In this document: positions 8,440 through 19,879 of the stretch, piece after piece
Layout of the letters: every line of letters starts with the position of its first letter
Position numbering within the stretch: position 1 is the stretch's first letter
Assembly: GCA_905221605.1 (NCBI GenBank)
Contig: CAJNDS010002185.1
Location: 516,890 to 580,889, forward strand
DNA length: 64,000 nt
Direction: 5' to 3'
Origin: Symbiodinium natans
Lineage: Eukaryota > Sar > Dinophyceae > Suessiales > Symbiodiniaceae
Program-made: the position numbers and the translations under genes
Notes under the pieces: generated by a model
What the model was told of the DNA's origin: nothing
Database searches by the model: none
Seen by the model: only the letters and a program-made list of their open reading frames with translations

Positions 8440-9513
8440 ACAATATCCCCGCACATTACAAAGATTGCTCTTGAACTCAACATCGCCCCACCTCCCTTGA
8501 CGTTTTGCCCCTGCCCCTCTTTCGGGTTTGCTAGGTTCTTTGTGCTCCGAGCTAGCTTTTGGTTCCCTCCTTTTGTCCTTCATGGCCAGCCATGGGCAGA
8601 GCAGGCCAGCAATGCCTGCGCCTCTTCCCGCGAGCCCTTTCGAAAGCAGGTTGCGATACCCTACTAGTTTGCCGAAACACCCAGAACCATTTTCCGGAGG
8701 GGCTCGCTCTCTACACGTACAAAGCAGGGCGCGCTTTCGCCCTTTCGAGAAAACAAAGGAATCGACTCCAGCACGCCGTAAACGGCAATACTTGGTGTGG
8801 GATTTGTAATTGCTCACTCATAGACAGGTCGTTTGAGTATATGCCATCATATTTTCATTCCTGGCCTATTACTCTCAAAAACGGGATGATGATCCATAAA
8901 TTCGTTTATTGTCAGGCACATTTGTCGCTGTGGTTCTGTAGAAGAGGACGTCGCCAATACCAGGTATTTTAAGGCACAAAAGCCCGCAATCTATACACGC
9001 ATTTTAGAAGATGGGCCGTGCCGCTGGGCGGCAAGACTTTTTGCTTGGGGGGCGGGGGGCAGGGCGGTCCAAGCAAAGACGCAGTGCTCCGACATTTGAC
9101 GACATTTTGGTTCAGTATCTTCTTGCGGGGTGTTGGGGGATTCTGGGGGTTGGCTGCCTGGCCGCAGTGTCAACCCCCTGTCAGGCGGCATCTTGGTTTT
9201 CGACTTAAAAGTTGAGGTTATTTCACAGCATGTAGTCGCTAAACCCTTCCACCCTGAACCCTAAACCCTCACAACCCCCAAAAGCCCCCAAAAGCGCAGA
9301 TGTACAGCGCTTATATTTAGGGTTTTTATCGGAGGGCCTATTTTTTCGGGTCTTTTTTTTTGGGGCTCTTTTTTTTTCTTGGCTTCTCCTAAGAAAACCA
9401 CCATTCCCTCCATATGTTTAAAGGATTTGATGCATTTTCGTGGTTTTTCGTACGAAAAACAGTAATTTCTCTGTGGTTTCATAGGAAAGCGTTATTTCTG
9501 GTAGGTTTTAGAA
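8440..9513. other. unassigned sequence
   Basis: No gene, RNA or repeat recognised. Composition is mixed up to 9240; short A-, T- and C-rich stretches and degenerate CCCTAAA copies appear at 9240-9330. Confidence 0.4.
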
Positions 9514-9668
9514 GGAAAGAAGGAAAGAAAGGAAGGAAGGAAGGATGAAAAAAGGAGGAAAACAAGGAAGGAAGGAATGAAGAAAGGAGGGAAGGAAGAA
9601 AGGAAGGAAGCAAGGAAGGAAGAAAGGAAGGAAGAAAGGAAGGAAGCAAGGAAGGCAGAAAGGAAGCG
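9514..9668. repeat. polypurine (AAGG)n-type microsatellite
   Basis: The plus strand is almost pure purine, built of GGAAGGAAAGAAGG-like units. Such mirror-symmetric polypurine tracts can form triplex DNA. The Ser/Phe/Leu-rich minus-strand ORFs here are artefacts. Confidence 0.9.
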
Positions 9669-9699
9669 TGCTTCGAAGCCCAAGAAACTAGTTGAAAAA

Positions 9700-11580
9700 A
9701 CATCGTGTGAGCATTGTGTTTGCAAATGGGGGCTGCGCCCCCCCCAACCCCTGTGAGCTTAGCAGCGCGCTGTTAAAACGAGTGCTCCGTGCAGTCTTGA
9801 AATGAGGTGAGGCGACTTAGCCTGGGTTGATGCGAGCCCGTCCAATCGCACAAGCTGTGATGAGTAGCGCTAGAGCCTAGAAATTTAAGGTCGGCGTCGG
9901 AGTGCCAGCTCCCGCGCATGGATGCTGGCTTGCGGAAGGAGGCCTTTGTCAGGGCGCACCGCCGCTAAACTATGGAATTGAACAGAATGATCTTGTCAGG
10001 CCAAAGCCGTCGGGTGATCTCATGGCCTCGTCGCCAAGAGTTTTGGCTTTGGCGCAGAGTGCGCCCTAGCTTGATTCATCGCGTCTTTTGTTTGCTGGCC
10101 ACTTGTGCAGACTCTTTCCCTGGCCGTATACACTCTTAGCAATTCCCCCGGGCAATGGCAAGAATGGCAAGGCTGCACGGTTCTCATGAAGCCAGCCGAT
10201 GCCCGTGCCTCGGTACTCAGAGTCAGGCGGAGACTGCAGCACGAGCGCGCTGCAGGAGAGAAGCTCGGCAGATCGATTTGGTCTTCTACTGCCCCTGCAA
10301 GGCCGCGTTCGCGAGGATTTGCTGGGCAGGGGCTATGGCTGATTCGAGAGCCTGGTTTTATCATAACGCCCCACACGACTCTACTTCCTAAACGTTTATA
10401 AATCTTACAGTCCTGGCGCTATCAGGGCGACAGAGCATGTTTCAACCGCAAGCCAGGGCCCGCGGCTGTGGCAGAAGCTGTTTGGCGCGGATGAGCCGGC
10501 TGTGCTTATCTGTAGGCTACTTCGAGCCACATGATGCCAAAGAGGCCTCGTCTGCCGGATGCAACTCTGGGTGATAGCTTTGCACATGGCGCTGGTGTGC
10601 ATGCGCTATAGATTAAGATTATACCCTGCAGTGAGCACCACCAATCTGGCCTTCCACGGCCCGCGGCCAAGCGAATGACGTGCTGTTGAATATGAGGCTC
10701 TGAGCCAAGCTCCCAAGCTGCGAGCGCTGCAGCTAGTCTCAGGTGGCGGTGGTTTCACACGGTGAGCATGCGCTGCGCACGCAGCCGGCTAGTGAGAATG
10801 CGCTGAAGCTGCTGAGCGCTGCGAGCCCTGCCACCCGTCTCAGAGCAAAGAGCTGAAAGAGGTAGAATCAGGTAGAAGCATGTCGAATCACATTGCGGAA
10901 GCAGATTAGGCGGAGCCTTGAGCACCCCGTTCTTGCAGTATATGACTAGTATATGTGAATTCATCGCTCAGCAGACCGTGAGGACTTGTGAGACCCAAGT
11001 GCTGGTTGTGCTGGTGTCCTCTGCATGAGTGCTCCCTCTGTCAGCTGCTTTGGCTCAGAAGCTTAGACCTTACGAGAGTCAACCGACATGATGCCGCACT
11101 CAGCAAAGAAAAGCTAGAGATGTTGTCGGAAAGATTGCAGCAGGCCTTGCCGGAATCGCGACAGTCTAGCAAACGTAGGTGTGTCAGCTCAAGAAATACG
11201 ATCTTCCTCCATGTAAAGTGCAAAGGCGTTCCTTCACTCCAGCATTGCCCATGATGTGGGTTCCAAAACGATACGTTTGCCTGAGGCCCAGTTGGAAAAC
11301 GCTGGCACTAATTCCCATTCAACTGCCCCTGCTTTCTGCTGATCTCACGAAGCGAAAATTATCGCAAATGAAGGATTGCGGGCGCACGTGATTGCCAAAG
11401 CCCGTCCAATCCGTTGGTGACTGAGGTAAAGGCCACGATGGCTCGAAACGGGTAAGTGCTGGACTTATCTTGGACAACGGGTAAGTGCTGGACTTATCTT
11501 GGACAGGGTCAATCATGAATCCAGCCATCATGCACAATCAGCATGCGAGGAAAGCAAGCAAGCCCATCCCCGACCCAGCT
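9700..11580. other. unassigned sequence between the mobile elements and the repeat-rich locus
   Basis: I recognise no gene. The sequence is moderately GC-rich with no long ORF. A 29-bp direct duplication (11448-11476 and 11477-11505) begins ACGGGTAAGTGCTGG. Several GTAAGT-like sites occur, but no matching exon is evident. Confidence 0.4.
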
Positions 11581-11607
11581 TCCATCTGTCTCTCCACGAG
11601 AGAAAGG

Positions 11608-11712
11608 TTGGGGGGGGGGTGGGAGAGAAGCGGGGTGGGGGGGGTGGATCGGGGGGGCGTTCGGGGGGGGGGGGGGGGGGGGTGGGGGGGGTGGGGGGGG
11701 GGGGGGTCTGGG
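11608..11712. repeat. G-tract
   Basis: Runs of up to about 20 G broken by single T, C or A. Strong G-quadruplex potential; the glycine-rich ORFs over it are artefacts. Confidence 0.9.
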
Positions 11713-11785
11713 ATCGCAGAAACCGGCGGGGCCTTGTTTTGTTGTGGGATTCTTTGGGCGGGTGGGTATTTTTCTGGAGTAATTT

Positions 11786-11820
11786 CTTGACTAGTGAATG
11801 CTTGGATTTGAGATGCTGAA
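11786..11820 (-). repeat. 35-bp dispersed motif, copy 1
   Basis: Read on the minus strand this begins TTCAGCATCTCAA and continues GCATTCACTAGTCAAG. Near-identical 35-bp copies lie on the plus strand at 43625-43659 and 51310-51344. In all three cases the motif directly abuts telomere-type heptamers. Confidence 0.75.
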
Positions 11821-11921
11821 CCCTAAGCCCTAAACCTAAACCCTTGTCAAAACCCTAAACCCTAAACCCCAAACCCTAAACCCTAAACCCCAAATCCTAA
11901 ACCCCAAATCTTGGGAGCAGG

Positions 11922-11990
11922 ATGACGGCGACCTCGACATCGAGCCGGCGCAGCAGCAGCTCATCGTCTGCGCCCCCAGAGAGACACGTC
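11922..11990 (+). CDS. candidate exon (Asp/Gln-rich), low support
   Basis: A unique island between degenerate CCCTAAA tracts that reads DDGDLDIEPAQQQLIVCAPR after an AG. Its composition suits coding sequence, but the phase cannot be checked against neighbours. Confidence 0.3.
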
Positions 11991-12520
11991 GGGGCTTTTG
12001 GGGCGTTCTGGGGGGCTTAGGGTTTAGGGCTTAGGGTTTAGGGTCAGGCCCTCAACCCCGCCCCGAGCTCTAAACCCTCTGAACTGACACCGCAAGCCCT
12101 AAACTTGCGCCTAAACCCTAAACCCTAAATCCGATGTTGAGGGCGGCTGTGACGGGGTCGATGATGCTTTGAACGTCGCCTCCCAAGCCCTGTCGTGGTC
12201 ACCAAGCCACTCCTCCTAAACTTACACACCGAGACCCTTCACGAAAAGCGGGGGGAGGGGTGTTCGGGTCCCTTGTATGTAGGGTAATTACCCAAACGAA
12301 CATGGCGCAAAAGAACCATGTAGGAGAGTTTCAAGCAAGTCTTCCCAACTTGACACCCGAGTCCATGTACATTGGGTGGGGGTGTTCTCAAGTAGGGCTG
12401 AGGGTTTGGGTCCCTAAACCCTCAATCTTAAACCTAAACCCTGAACCCTTACGAATGCTGAACAAGACCCCGCGTGAATGTGGCTAGCTCTGGCAATGAG
12501 TGCAAGCTTACCCTCGGCCT

Positions 12521-12662
12521 TAAACCTAAACCCTAAACCCTAAACCCTAAACCCTAAACCCTAAACCCTAAACCCTAAACCCTAAACCCTAAACCCTAAA
12601 CCCTAAACCCTAAACCCTAAACCCTCAACCCTAAACCCTGAACCCTGAATCCTAAACCCTAA
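12521..12662. repeat. telomere-type tract (CCCTAAA)n
   Basis: About 14 near-perfect heptamers followed by variants (CCCTCAA, CCCTGAA). It is interpreted as intronic because candidate exons lie on both sides. Confidence 0.95.
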
Positions 12663-12711
12663 GCTTAAATCCGAAACCCAAAGCTCGAAGTCCAACCTTG
12701 CCCCTCCGCAG

Positions 12712-12753
12712 AACGAGCTGACCAGCGATCTGAAGCAGGGGAAAGCAGACAAG
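12712..12753 (+). CDS. candidate exon NELTSDLKQGKADK
   Basis: A 42-nt island with a good acceptor (cccctccgcag) and donor (gtgggt), open in phase 0. It could be an N-terminal exon of the CSD gene. Confidence 0.4.
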
Positions 12754-13647
12754 GTGGGTAGAACCAACCCTCAAACCCTAGACACCCTTAAGCCCTAAAC
12801 ACCCTTAAGCCCTAAGCACCCTTAAGCCCTAAGCACCCTCAAGCCCTAAACACCCTTAAGCGCGAACCTCTAAACCTTGAACCCTCAACCCCCAAAAGAC
12901 CTCGAGCCCTGAAGCCCTGAAACACTGAAACCCTAAGGTCCAAAAAACTCCCGAAGCCCCAACACACCGCAGCCTTCCGCAATGATGCCAAAGGATCGAG
13001 TTTGTGGGAAGTTGCGGTTTCAAATGTTTGTGATTTAGGGGTTAGGGTTTACACACTCTAGGCACACTAAACCCTGTGTCAGCTTTAGGGTTAAGGGTTT
13101 AGGGTTGGGGTTTAGGGTTTGGGGTTTAGGGTTTGGGGTTTGGGGTTTAGGGTTTGGGGTTTAGGGTTTAGGGAGTGCTTACGCAAGTAGATCAGATATG
13201 CCACTTCGCACTGCGCGCGGCCGGTGCTTGTTCAGAGGCATCAGCCCCAGGTCTTTCCAAAACTGTCACCCAGAATCCCAGAACCATTATTTGTTGAAGA
13301 ACCACCCAAAAACACAAAATTAGCAATGCAAAAAGATAAAGAAGCAAAGTATATACAGACATACATATACACATACCTTCTTCCTCATAAGGGCACTAAG
13401 GTCACTATTGTCTTTTGAATTTCTGGGCATGGCGTGATGTTTGCTACATTTCTGTTCGCTTGTTTGGAGCAGATTTGTCTAACCCAACAACTGTCGCGTA
13501 CAGCGAGTAGCAACCTTACAATATGCTCTGAGAACATGAGCTCCAGGTCTTTGCTTGCGGAAGCCCACCCTAAACCCAAATCCCCAAAAGCCTAAGCCCT
13601 AAACCCTAAACCCTAAACCCTAAACCCTAAACCCTAAGCCCTCGTAG

Positions 13648-13738
13648 GCGTACGACATCCTCACGAGACTCGACGATGTCCAGAGATGCAATCGGACGCC
13701 GACGCACTCGCAAGGCTTTTTGCCGGGAAGGGCCTCTG
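13648..13738 (+). CDS. candidate exon beginning AYDILTRLDDVQ
   Basis: A unique island after CGTAG within heptamer sequence, open for 30 codons; a GTTAGA donor candidate follows. No family recognised. Confidence 0.3.
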
Positions 13739-14663
13739 GGGTTAGACTAGCTACTGCCCTCAAGCCCAAAACCCAAAGCCCGAAACCCCAAACCCAAAAC
13801 CCAAAACCCAAAGCCCAAAACCCAAACCCTAAACCCTAAACCCTCCCCCCCCCAAAAAAAAATGAAAAAGAAAGAACAATGAACGAGAAAAAGAAGCACC
13901 AAAAGCAAAACCACAAAGAAAGAGACATAGGCAAGTAGCTTACTAGCCCACGCACTCTGGAACATCCTTCCAAACCAGGAGAAAACACAAAACTCCAAGG
14001 GTTTAGGGTTTAGGATTTAGGGTTTAGGGTTGGGGGTTTAGGGTTCTCAAGCCCCTTAAGCTGGAGGGGGAGGTCAAGGCTCAGAACTCAGTCGGTCTAG
14101 GCGGTTGTTGGGGGGGTTTGCGGTTTCGGGTTTCGGGATTGAGGTTTAATCGGGCCCTCGAGTTGTGAGCTGTTTCCGTGGGGGCTTTAGCGTCTTGGGC
14201 TTTGTTTTATTTTTGTGTGTGTGTGGGGAGGTTAGTAACCTAGAACCCCAAACCCCAAGCCCTGAACCCCCTAAACCCGAGGGGAGGGGGGGTCCCGCTG
14301 TAGCCCTGAGCGAGGCCGAAAGGCTGATCCAAGGTTTCTGTGGCGACACGGATTTTGGGTTTTGGGTTTTGTGGTTAGTCAGGGGGTTTAGGGTTCAGTG
14401 TTTAGGGTTGAGGGCTAAAGGCTAAGCTTTGCAGGGTGACGTTGCCTCTTCCTTAATGTTTCCTTGGTTCAACCCTGTAACCCTTGACCCACTTTGTCCG
14501 TAGAGGACCAGATGCTGAGCGACACAGTAGGAAGAGCGAACGCCTCTCGCGCACAGAGTTCCTATGAAGGCACAGCTTTAAGCCGAGATAGCCTTGAACC
14601 CTAAGCCCCTCAACCCTCAACCTGAAAAAAGAAGCTCTGATACCAAAGCCTAAACCCTAACAG

Positions 14664-14790
14664 TCGGGATGTCATCCCAAACCGCACTTTTCCAATTCAA
14701 GCTTGGTCACCGGCAAGAGGAGAAGACAGTCAGATGGTCGGAGGAGATTTTGCGTGGCAAGGGGCCTCGACTTAACACTACCCTCCGCCA
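14664..14790 (+). CDS. candidate exon with MSSQTALFQFKLGHRQ
   Basis: A unique island open from GTC-GGG-ATG onward, reading a charged, plausible peptide (KTVRWSEEILRGKGPRL follows). The in-frame ATG could make it a first coding exon. No donor is obvious. Confidence 0.3.
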
Positions 14791-15240
14791 CTCCCCTAGC
14801 TCACCCTCAAGCACCCCTGAACCCTAAACCCTAAACTCCTAAGACCAAGCCCTGTAAGCCCCAACCCCTGCCCCAGCCGGCCAGCCAGCTCAGACAACTA
14901 GCTTAGCTGCTTTGCAAGCGCGCCCCGCGCCCTCGTTTGGCCGCCTTTTCGCGCGGGCGGGCCCATTGCAAAGGCATGCGGCAGGGCTTAATGATTTTCT
15001 CACATTACTCTTAATGTACGAGAATCTTCTGCGCATACTATTCAGCAAATCAATAACATGAAGAATAAGAGTTAGTCATCGCCATAGTCATAAGGTATAC
15101 AAGAAATATCCAGGATGAACTTTGACTTTTTTATCAGTACGTATAATGGAGGGCCGAGGCTTGTGGGTTCAGGGTCTTGAGTTCGAGGTGGGTATGCGGG
15201 GAAGCGTGCAGGGTTTCAGGGTCTTCGGGCCTAAGCCCCA

Positions 15241-15580
15241 AGCTCTCAGCCCTCCGCCCTAAGCGCTAAGCCCTAAGCCCTAAGCCCTAAGCCCTAAGCC
15301 CTAAGCCCTAAGCCCTAAGCCCTAAGCCCTAAGCCCTAAGCCCTAAGCCCTAAGCCCTAAGCCCTAAGCCCTAAGCCCTAAGCCCTAAGCCCTAAGCCCT
15401 AAGCCCTAGGCCCTAAGCCCCTAGCCCTAAGCCCTAAGCCGGAAGCCCTAAGCCCTAAGCCCTAAGCCCTAAGCCCTAAGCCCTAAGCCCTAAGCCCTAA
15501 GCCCTAAGCCCTAAGCCCTAAGCCCTAAGCCCTAAGCCCCAAGCCCTAAGCCCTAAGCCCTAAGCCCTAGCCCTAAACCC
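15241..15580. repeat. homogeneous variant tract (CCCTAAG)n
   Basis: About 47 copies of CCCTAAG, a one-base variant of the telomere heptamer, with very few interruptions. Expansion of one variant inside one tract points to local slippage or unequal exchange, not telomerase addition. Confidence 0.95.
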
Positions 15581-15702
15581 AAACACCCCTAGGCCATGAC
15601 CCCAAAGACAAGAGATCGTCGATGTCTTCGAGACCTCCTCGTTTGAAAAGCCGACCCCAAATCTCAAGCATTTGCCTTAATTAGGCCGCTCCCTTTACAA
15701 CC

Positions 15703-15808
15703 TTAAACCCTAAACCCTAAACCCTAAACCCTAAACCCTAAACCCTAAACCCTAAACCCTAAACCCTAAACCCTAAACCCTAAACCCGAAACCCTAAACC
15801 CTAAACCC
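15703..15808. repeat. telomere-type tract (CCCTAAA)n
   Basis: About 15 near-perfect heptamers between two unique islands. Confidence 0.95.
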
Positions 15809-16172
15809 TTTGGGGGTGGGGCACCGAAGCCCGAAGTTTAGGGTCAAGGGTTTAGGGTTTGGGGTGTTTAGGGGTTCGGGGCGAGTTTAGGGTTTTGAAC
15901 CCTGAACCCTGAACCCCAGCCCCCAGGGCCCAGACGTGCATGGATGAGTCTTCGCTCGGGCTTGTAAGGTGGGATTAAAGGCAGGGATACTTTATGGGGG
16001 ATTGTCGGAAAAGTTCTGAGCCCCTACACTTAAAACCTAAATCCTAAACCCTGGGCCTTAAATCCTACACCCCTAAACCCCTAAACAGTCACAAACACCT
16101 AAATCCTAAACCCATAAACCTTAGATCCTAAAACCCCTAAAATCCTTTGGTTTCCTAAGCCCTTGGCGTCAG

Positions 16173-16460
16173 GGTCATGTCTGACGATGACTCCTCGGAT
16201 GACTCGAAGGAATCCAAAGACGACGCGAAGGCCGCGGTTGGTGTAATTCAGAGTACATGGGGTGTAGGGATTAGGGTTTCGGGTTTAGGGTTTACATGTA
16301 CCCTTCTTACAAGGGTTAGCGCATTGTGCGCTTCGGAGGGGTGACCCTACTTTGGGACATCCGCATATTGTAGTGTCTTTGCTTCTTTGTTGCGCAGTAT
16401 GCTAAGGATCTTGGGTGCTTTTGTCGTTACCATACGATCCTTGATCAAGAGAGGGGGGCA
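16173..16460 (+). CDS. candidate exons of the CSD gene: acidic exon and following exon
   Basis: The exon at 16173-16236 (or 16242) reads MSDDDSSDDSKESKDDAKAA after gcgtcag and before gttggt or gtaatt. The next island starts at 16398 after a strong pyrimidine-rich acceptor (tctttgcttctttgttgcgcag) and reads YAKDLGCFCRYHTILDQERG. Both are in phase 0 at their junction. Acidic Ser/Asp stretches are common in nucleic-acid-binding proteins. Which donor ends the second exon is unclear. Confidence 0.5.
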
Positions 16461-16647
16461 TGCAACCCACGGTTCCCCAACACTCCCCACTGCCCCTTAA
16501 ACCCTAAATAGAATTTTAAGGGGGGAGAAGGAATGTTAGTCCTAGTCCTCCGGAGGATCGAAAGGGGGCCTCGGTGCAGTGAAGCAGCACAGAAGGTTCA
16601 GGGTTTAGGGTTTAGTGTTTAGGGTTTAGGGTTTAGGGTTTAGGGTT

Positions 16648-17055
16648 CACGGCCCCGGGCGACACTGGGCTTTGGGCATTCTGGCTCACCGTGGTGCCTG
16701 TGTTTCCGGTGAAGTTTAGTGTTTAGGGTTTGGAGTTTAGGGTTTGGGGTTTAGAGTTTAGGGTTTAGGTGAACCCAGCCCCTCACAGCTCTAAATGGCA
16801 CCCGAAGTTCAGAACCCTAAGCCCTAAACGGTTTAGGGTTTAGGGTTTAGGGTTTAGGGTTTAGGGTTCACGGCCCCGGGCGACACTGGGCTTTGGGCAT
16901 TCTGGCTCACCGTGGTGCCTGTGTTTCCGGTGAAGTTTAGTGTTTAGGGTTTGGAGTTTAGGGTTTGGGGTTTAGAGTTTAGGGTTTAGGTGAACCCAGC
17001 CCCTCACAGCTCTAAATGGCACCCGAAGTTCAGAACCCTAAGCCCTAAACGGTTT
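16648..17055. repeat. 221-bp tandem duplication including telomere-type flanks
   Basis: Copy 1 starts at 16648 and copy 2 at 16869, both beginning CACGGCCCCGGGCGACACTG, and the two look identical to the eye over nearly the whole unit. Each holds a unique island plus heptamer repeats, so the repeats may have mediated the duplication. Confidence 0.9.
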
Positions 17056-17165
17056 AGGGTTTAGGGTTTAGGGTTTAGGGTTTAGGGTTTAGGGTTTAGG
17101 GTTTAGGGTTCAGGGTTCAGGGCTTAGGGCTTAGGGTTTAGGAACCCTGAGCCCCGAAACCCCAG

Positions 17166-19826
17166 GACGCCAAGGCTGCCGCCTCGCCCGCGTCGTACCA
17201 GATGATGATGTCGTCCCCTGCTTGGAGCTTCAGGTTTAGGGTTTAGGGTTTAGGGTTTAGGGTTTAGGGTTTAAGGTTTAGGGTTTAGGGTTTAGGGTTG
17301 AGGGTTACTTAGTAACCACTCAGAAGTGTAGTTATAACCCACGTCTAAGCGTCTTAAGTGCCCTAATAGGAATACAATTGGGTTATAAGTACAGTTACAA
17401 TTGGGTTACGAAGTACCCTGAACCTTTAGGTGTAGTTCAATTGCCGGGTTTGCGGTTGCCAGCCATCTTGAAAACCGAAATAGGCCCTCAGCTCTAAATA
17501 CAGAAGGCCTAAGCATCTAAGTCCTGGATTGTCAATCGAAAGCCCCCCCCCCTCCCCCCCAGGGGTTCGGTCCCCCCCCTTCAGCTTTTGGGTCGAAGGA
17601 TAGGTACATGGTCCCTGAATGCGGTCCCTTACCTTCTTTAAATGGGTTCTGAAGTCTGAGCACTTTGAGTTTGTCAGGGTATGTAAAGGGTATATAAGGG
17701 GTACCGTTTTTCGGGAGTTCATATTTAAGACCCCATGCTAAGGGACCATGAGACTACCATTAAATTCCTTCAGAACCCCCCCCCTCCTCCCCCCAAGCTT
17801 CATCCTCTAAGATCCTCCCTTGAACCCTTGCACCCTATGCCCTGAAGCCCTAAAACGGCGTGCCCCACCCCGCACAAAGCCTAAACTCTAGACCTCATAA
17901 GCACTGAGCCCTGCACCCTAGACCTTTTATAGCCCAAACCCTAAACCCTACAAAGATCTTAAACGCAGTGAAACCCTAAGCCCCAAACCCTCTACCGAGG
18001 CCCTACGGCGCCTATGCCGCCCGGGCACCTGGAAGGGATCTCCAGGGGACTTCAGGGTATGGGGGGTTTAGGGTTTAGCGGTTTAGGGTTGAGCCTGTGT
18101 ATCAGTGTACGAAAAAACGCGCGAGCACCGTTTTCTTTAGATTTAGGGGCGCGCTCCCTCTCGCCCGCTCGCGTGGCTTGGTAGCCCCACCCCCACCGGA
18201 ACTATTCTATTTCAAGGTTTAGTGTGCTCCCACCCCAAGCCCCTTACAAGGGCGGCTTCCGCGCAGGCCTCAAGTTTCCCACGTGCCACGGCAGATCCAT
18301 GTCCGAGAGGCTCCAAGCACCCATGTATATTGGCAGCGATGCACTTGCCAGTTTAGTGTTTAGGGGTTAAAGTTTCTGGAGCTGGGTTTAGGGTCTAGGG
18401 TTTGCAGGGAGCTTTGTGTAGTTGAAATGGTCGCAGGGCCTCTGTGGACTTTTTGGTTATCTGTTTTTGGGGCTTTCGTGGCTGGGTGTTTGGGATTTCG
18501 GGGGCTGTTTCGGGGGGAGGCTTTTGGGGTTTCGAGTGTCAAGCCCTACAGCCACGCAGGCGTGTAAGTGAGGCGCAAGCTTATACGCACGATCAAAACG
18601 CGCCCAAAAGCCTACCACCCAAAGCCCTGATTCCTAACCCTCTTTAAACCCAAAACCCCTTAGCCTCCTAACCCTCAACCTAAACCCCAAACCCCAAGCC
18701 CAACCCTCAATCTCAAACTCTAAACGGGAAGGTGTAGGGTTTAGGGCTTAGGGTTTTTCACACCCTGCTCCCAGCAAGAGAGCCGCGAAGCCTCTAAACC
18801 CCGATAGCCCCTCAGTCCGAAACTCACCGAAATCCAGGGATACCCTTCAGAGCCTTGGCCGCGTCTTTTTCCTTGTGGTGTTTCGGGCCTGGGCCGGTAT
18901 TCTAGGGGCTCTTGATGCTCTTGGGGCTTCTGGGAGCTCTTGGGGCTTCTAGGGGCTTCTTGGGGGCTTCTAGGAGAACTTGAGGGCTTTTTGGGGATGT
19001 ACGGATGTCAGGACTTGGGGATTTAGAGATTCAGGGCAGCAGGAGGGGTTTTGGGGGGGTCTCCGGGGCATGAGGTGCTCAGAGCCGGTTGTGGAGCTTA
19101 GGAGTCTATGGGGTCCAGGGGCTCAGGGCACCGTAACCTACCGCAAGCACTGTTTTGGGCTCCCATGCTAGATGAGATATGAACGATTGCAGAACCCTAA
19201 ACCCCTAAACCCCACAAGTACCGACAGCCCCACAGCCCATGGTATCCTGCAGCCTTAAACGTAACCGTGACTGAACCCTATCGCCCAAATCCTCAAACCT
19301 TGGTCCTGACCTGACACTTCAGGAGAAGGGTTGCTCTGCTGGGCTTCGAAGGCCTTGATTGTAAGTTCTAGAGTGCAGCAGTCGAACCTCGTCCTAAACC
19401 CTACGCCCTAAGCCCTAAACCCCTCCCCTCCGCCTCACAGGGTTTAGGGTTTAGGGTTTCGGGTTTAGGGTTTAGGCATGCGAATTCTCGGCCGCCAGCA
19501 GCCCAGGCGTATTCCTACGCGGTGCCCGAAGCTGCAGTTGGGGTGGAGGGTTTCGTGCTTCAGGACTCCGGACCCAAGGAGTAAAACCTATAGACCCTAA
19601 ACCCTAACCCCTAAACCCTACACCCTACACCCTAAACCCTAAACTCTAAACCCTAACCCCTAAACCCCTAAACCCTAACCCCTAAACCCCAAACCCAAAA
19701 GCCCTACTCGGCGAGAGGGACTGGTATTTGGGGCTCGGGTCCTGCTTCCTGCATCTCCCAGCGGTTTGGGGTGTAAGGTTTCCTCGACTTGCCCAGATGG
19801 GTTGAGGGTTGAGGGTTGGGGGTTGT

Positions 19827-19879
<53 letters not shown>

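Noticed and set aside
8098-8817. 239-codon minus-strand ORF with 9-residue repeats
   Set aside because: The protein repeat mirrors the 27-bp hairpin minisatellite, and the flanking residues have no recognisable domain; the opposite strand is equally open.
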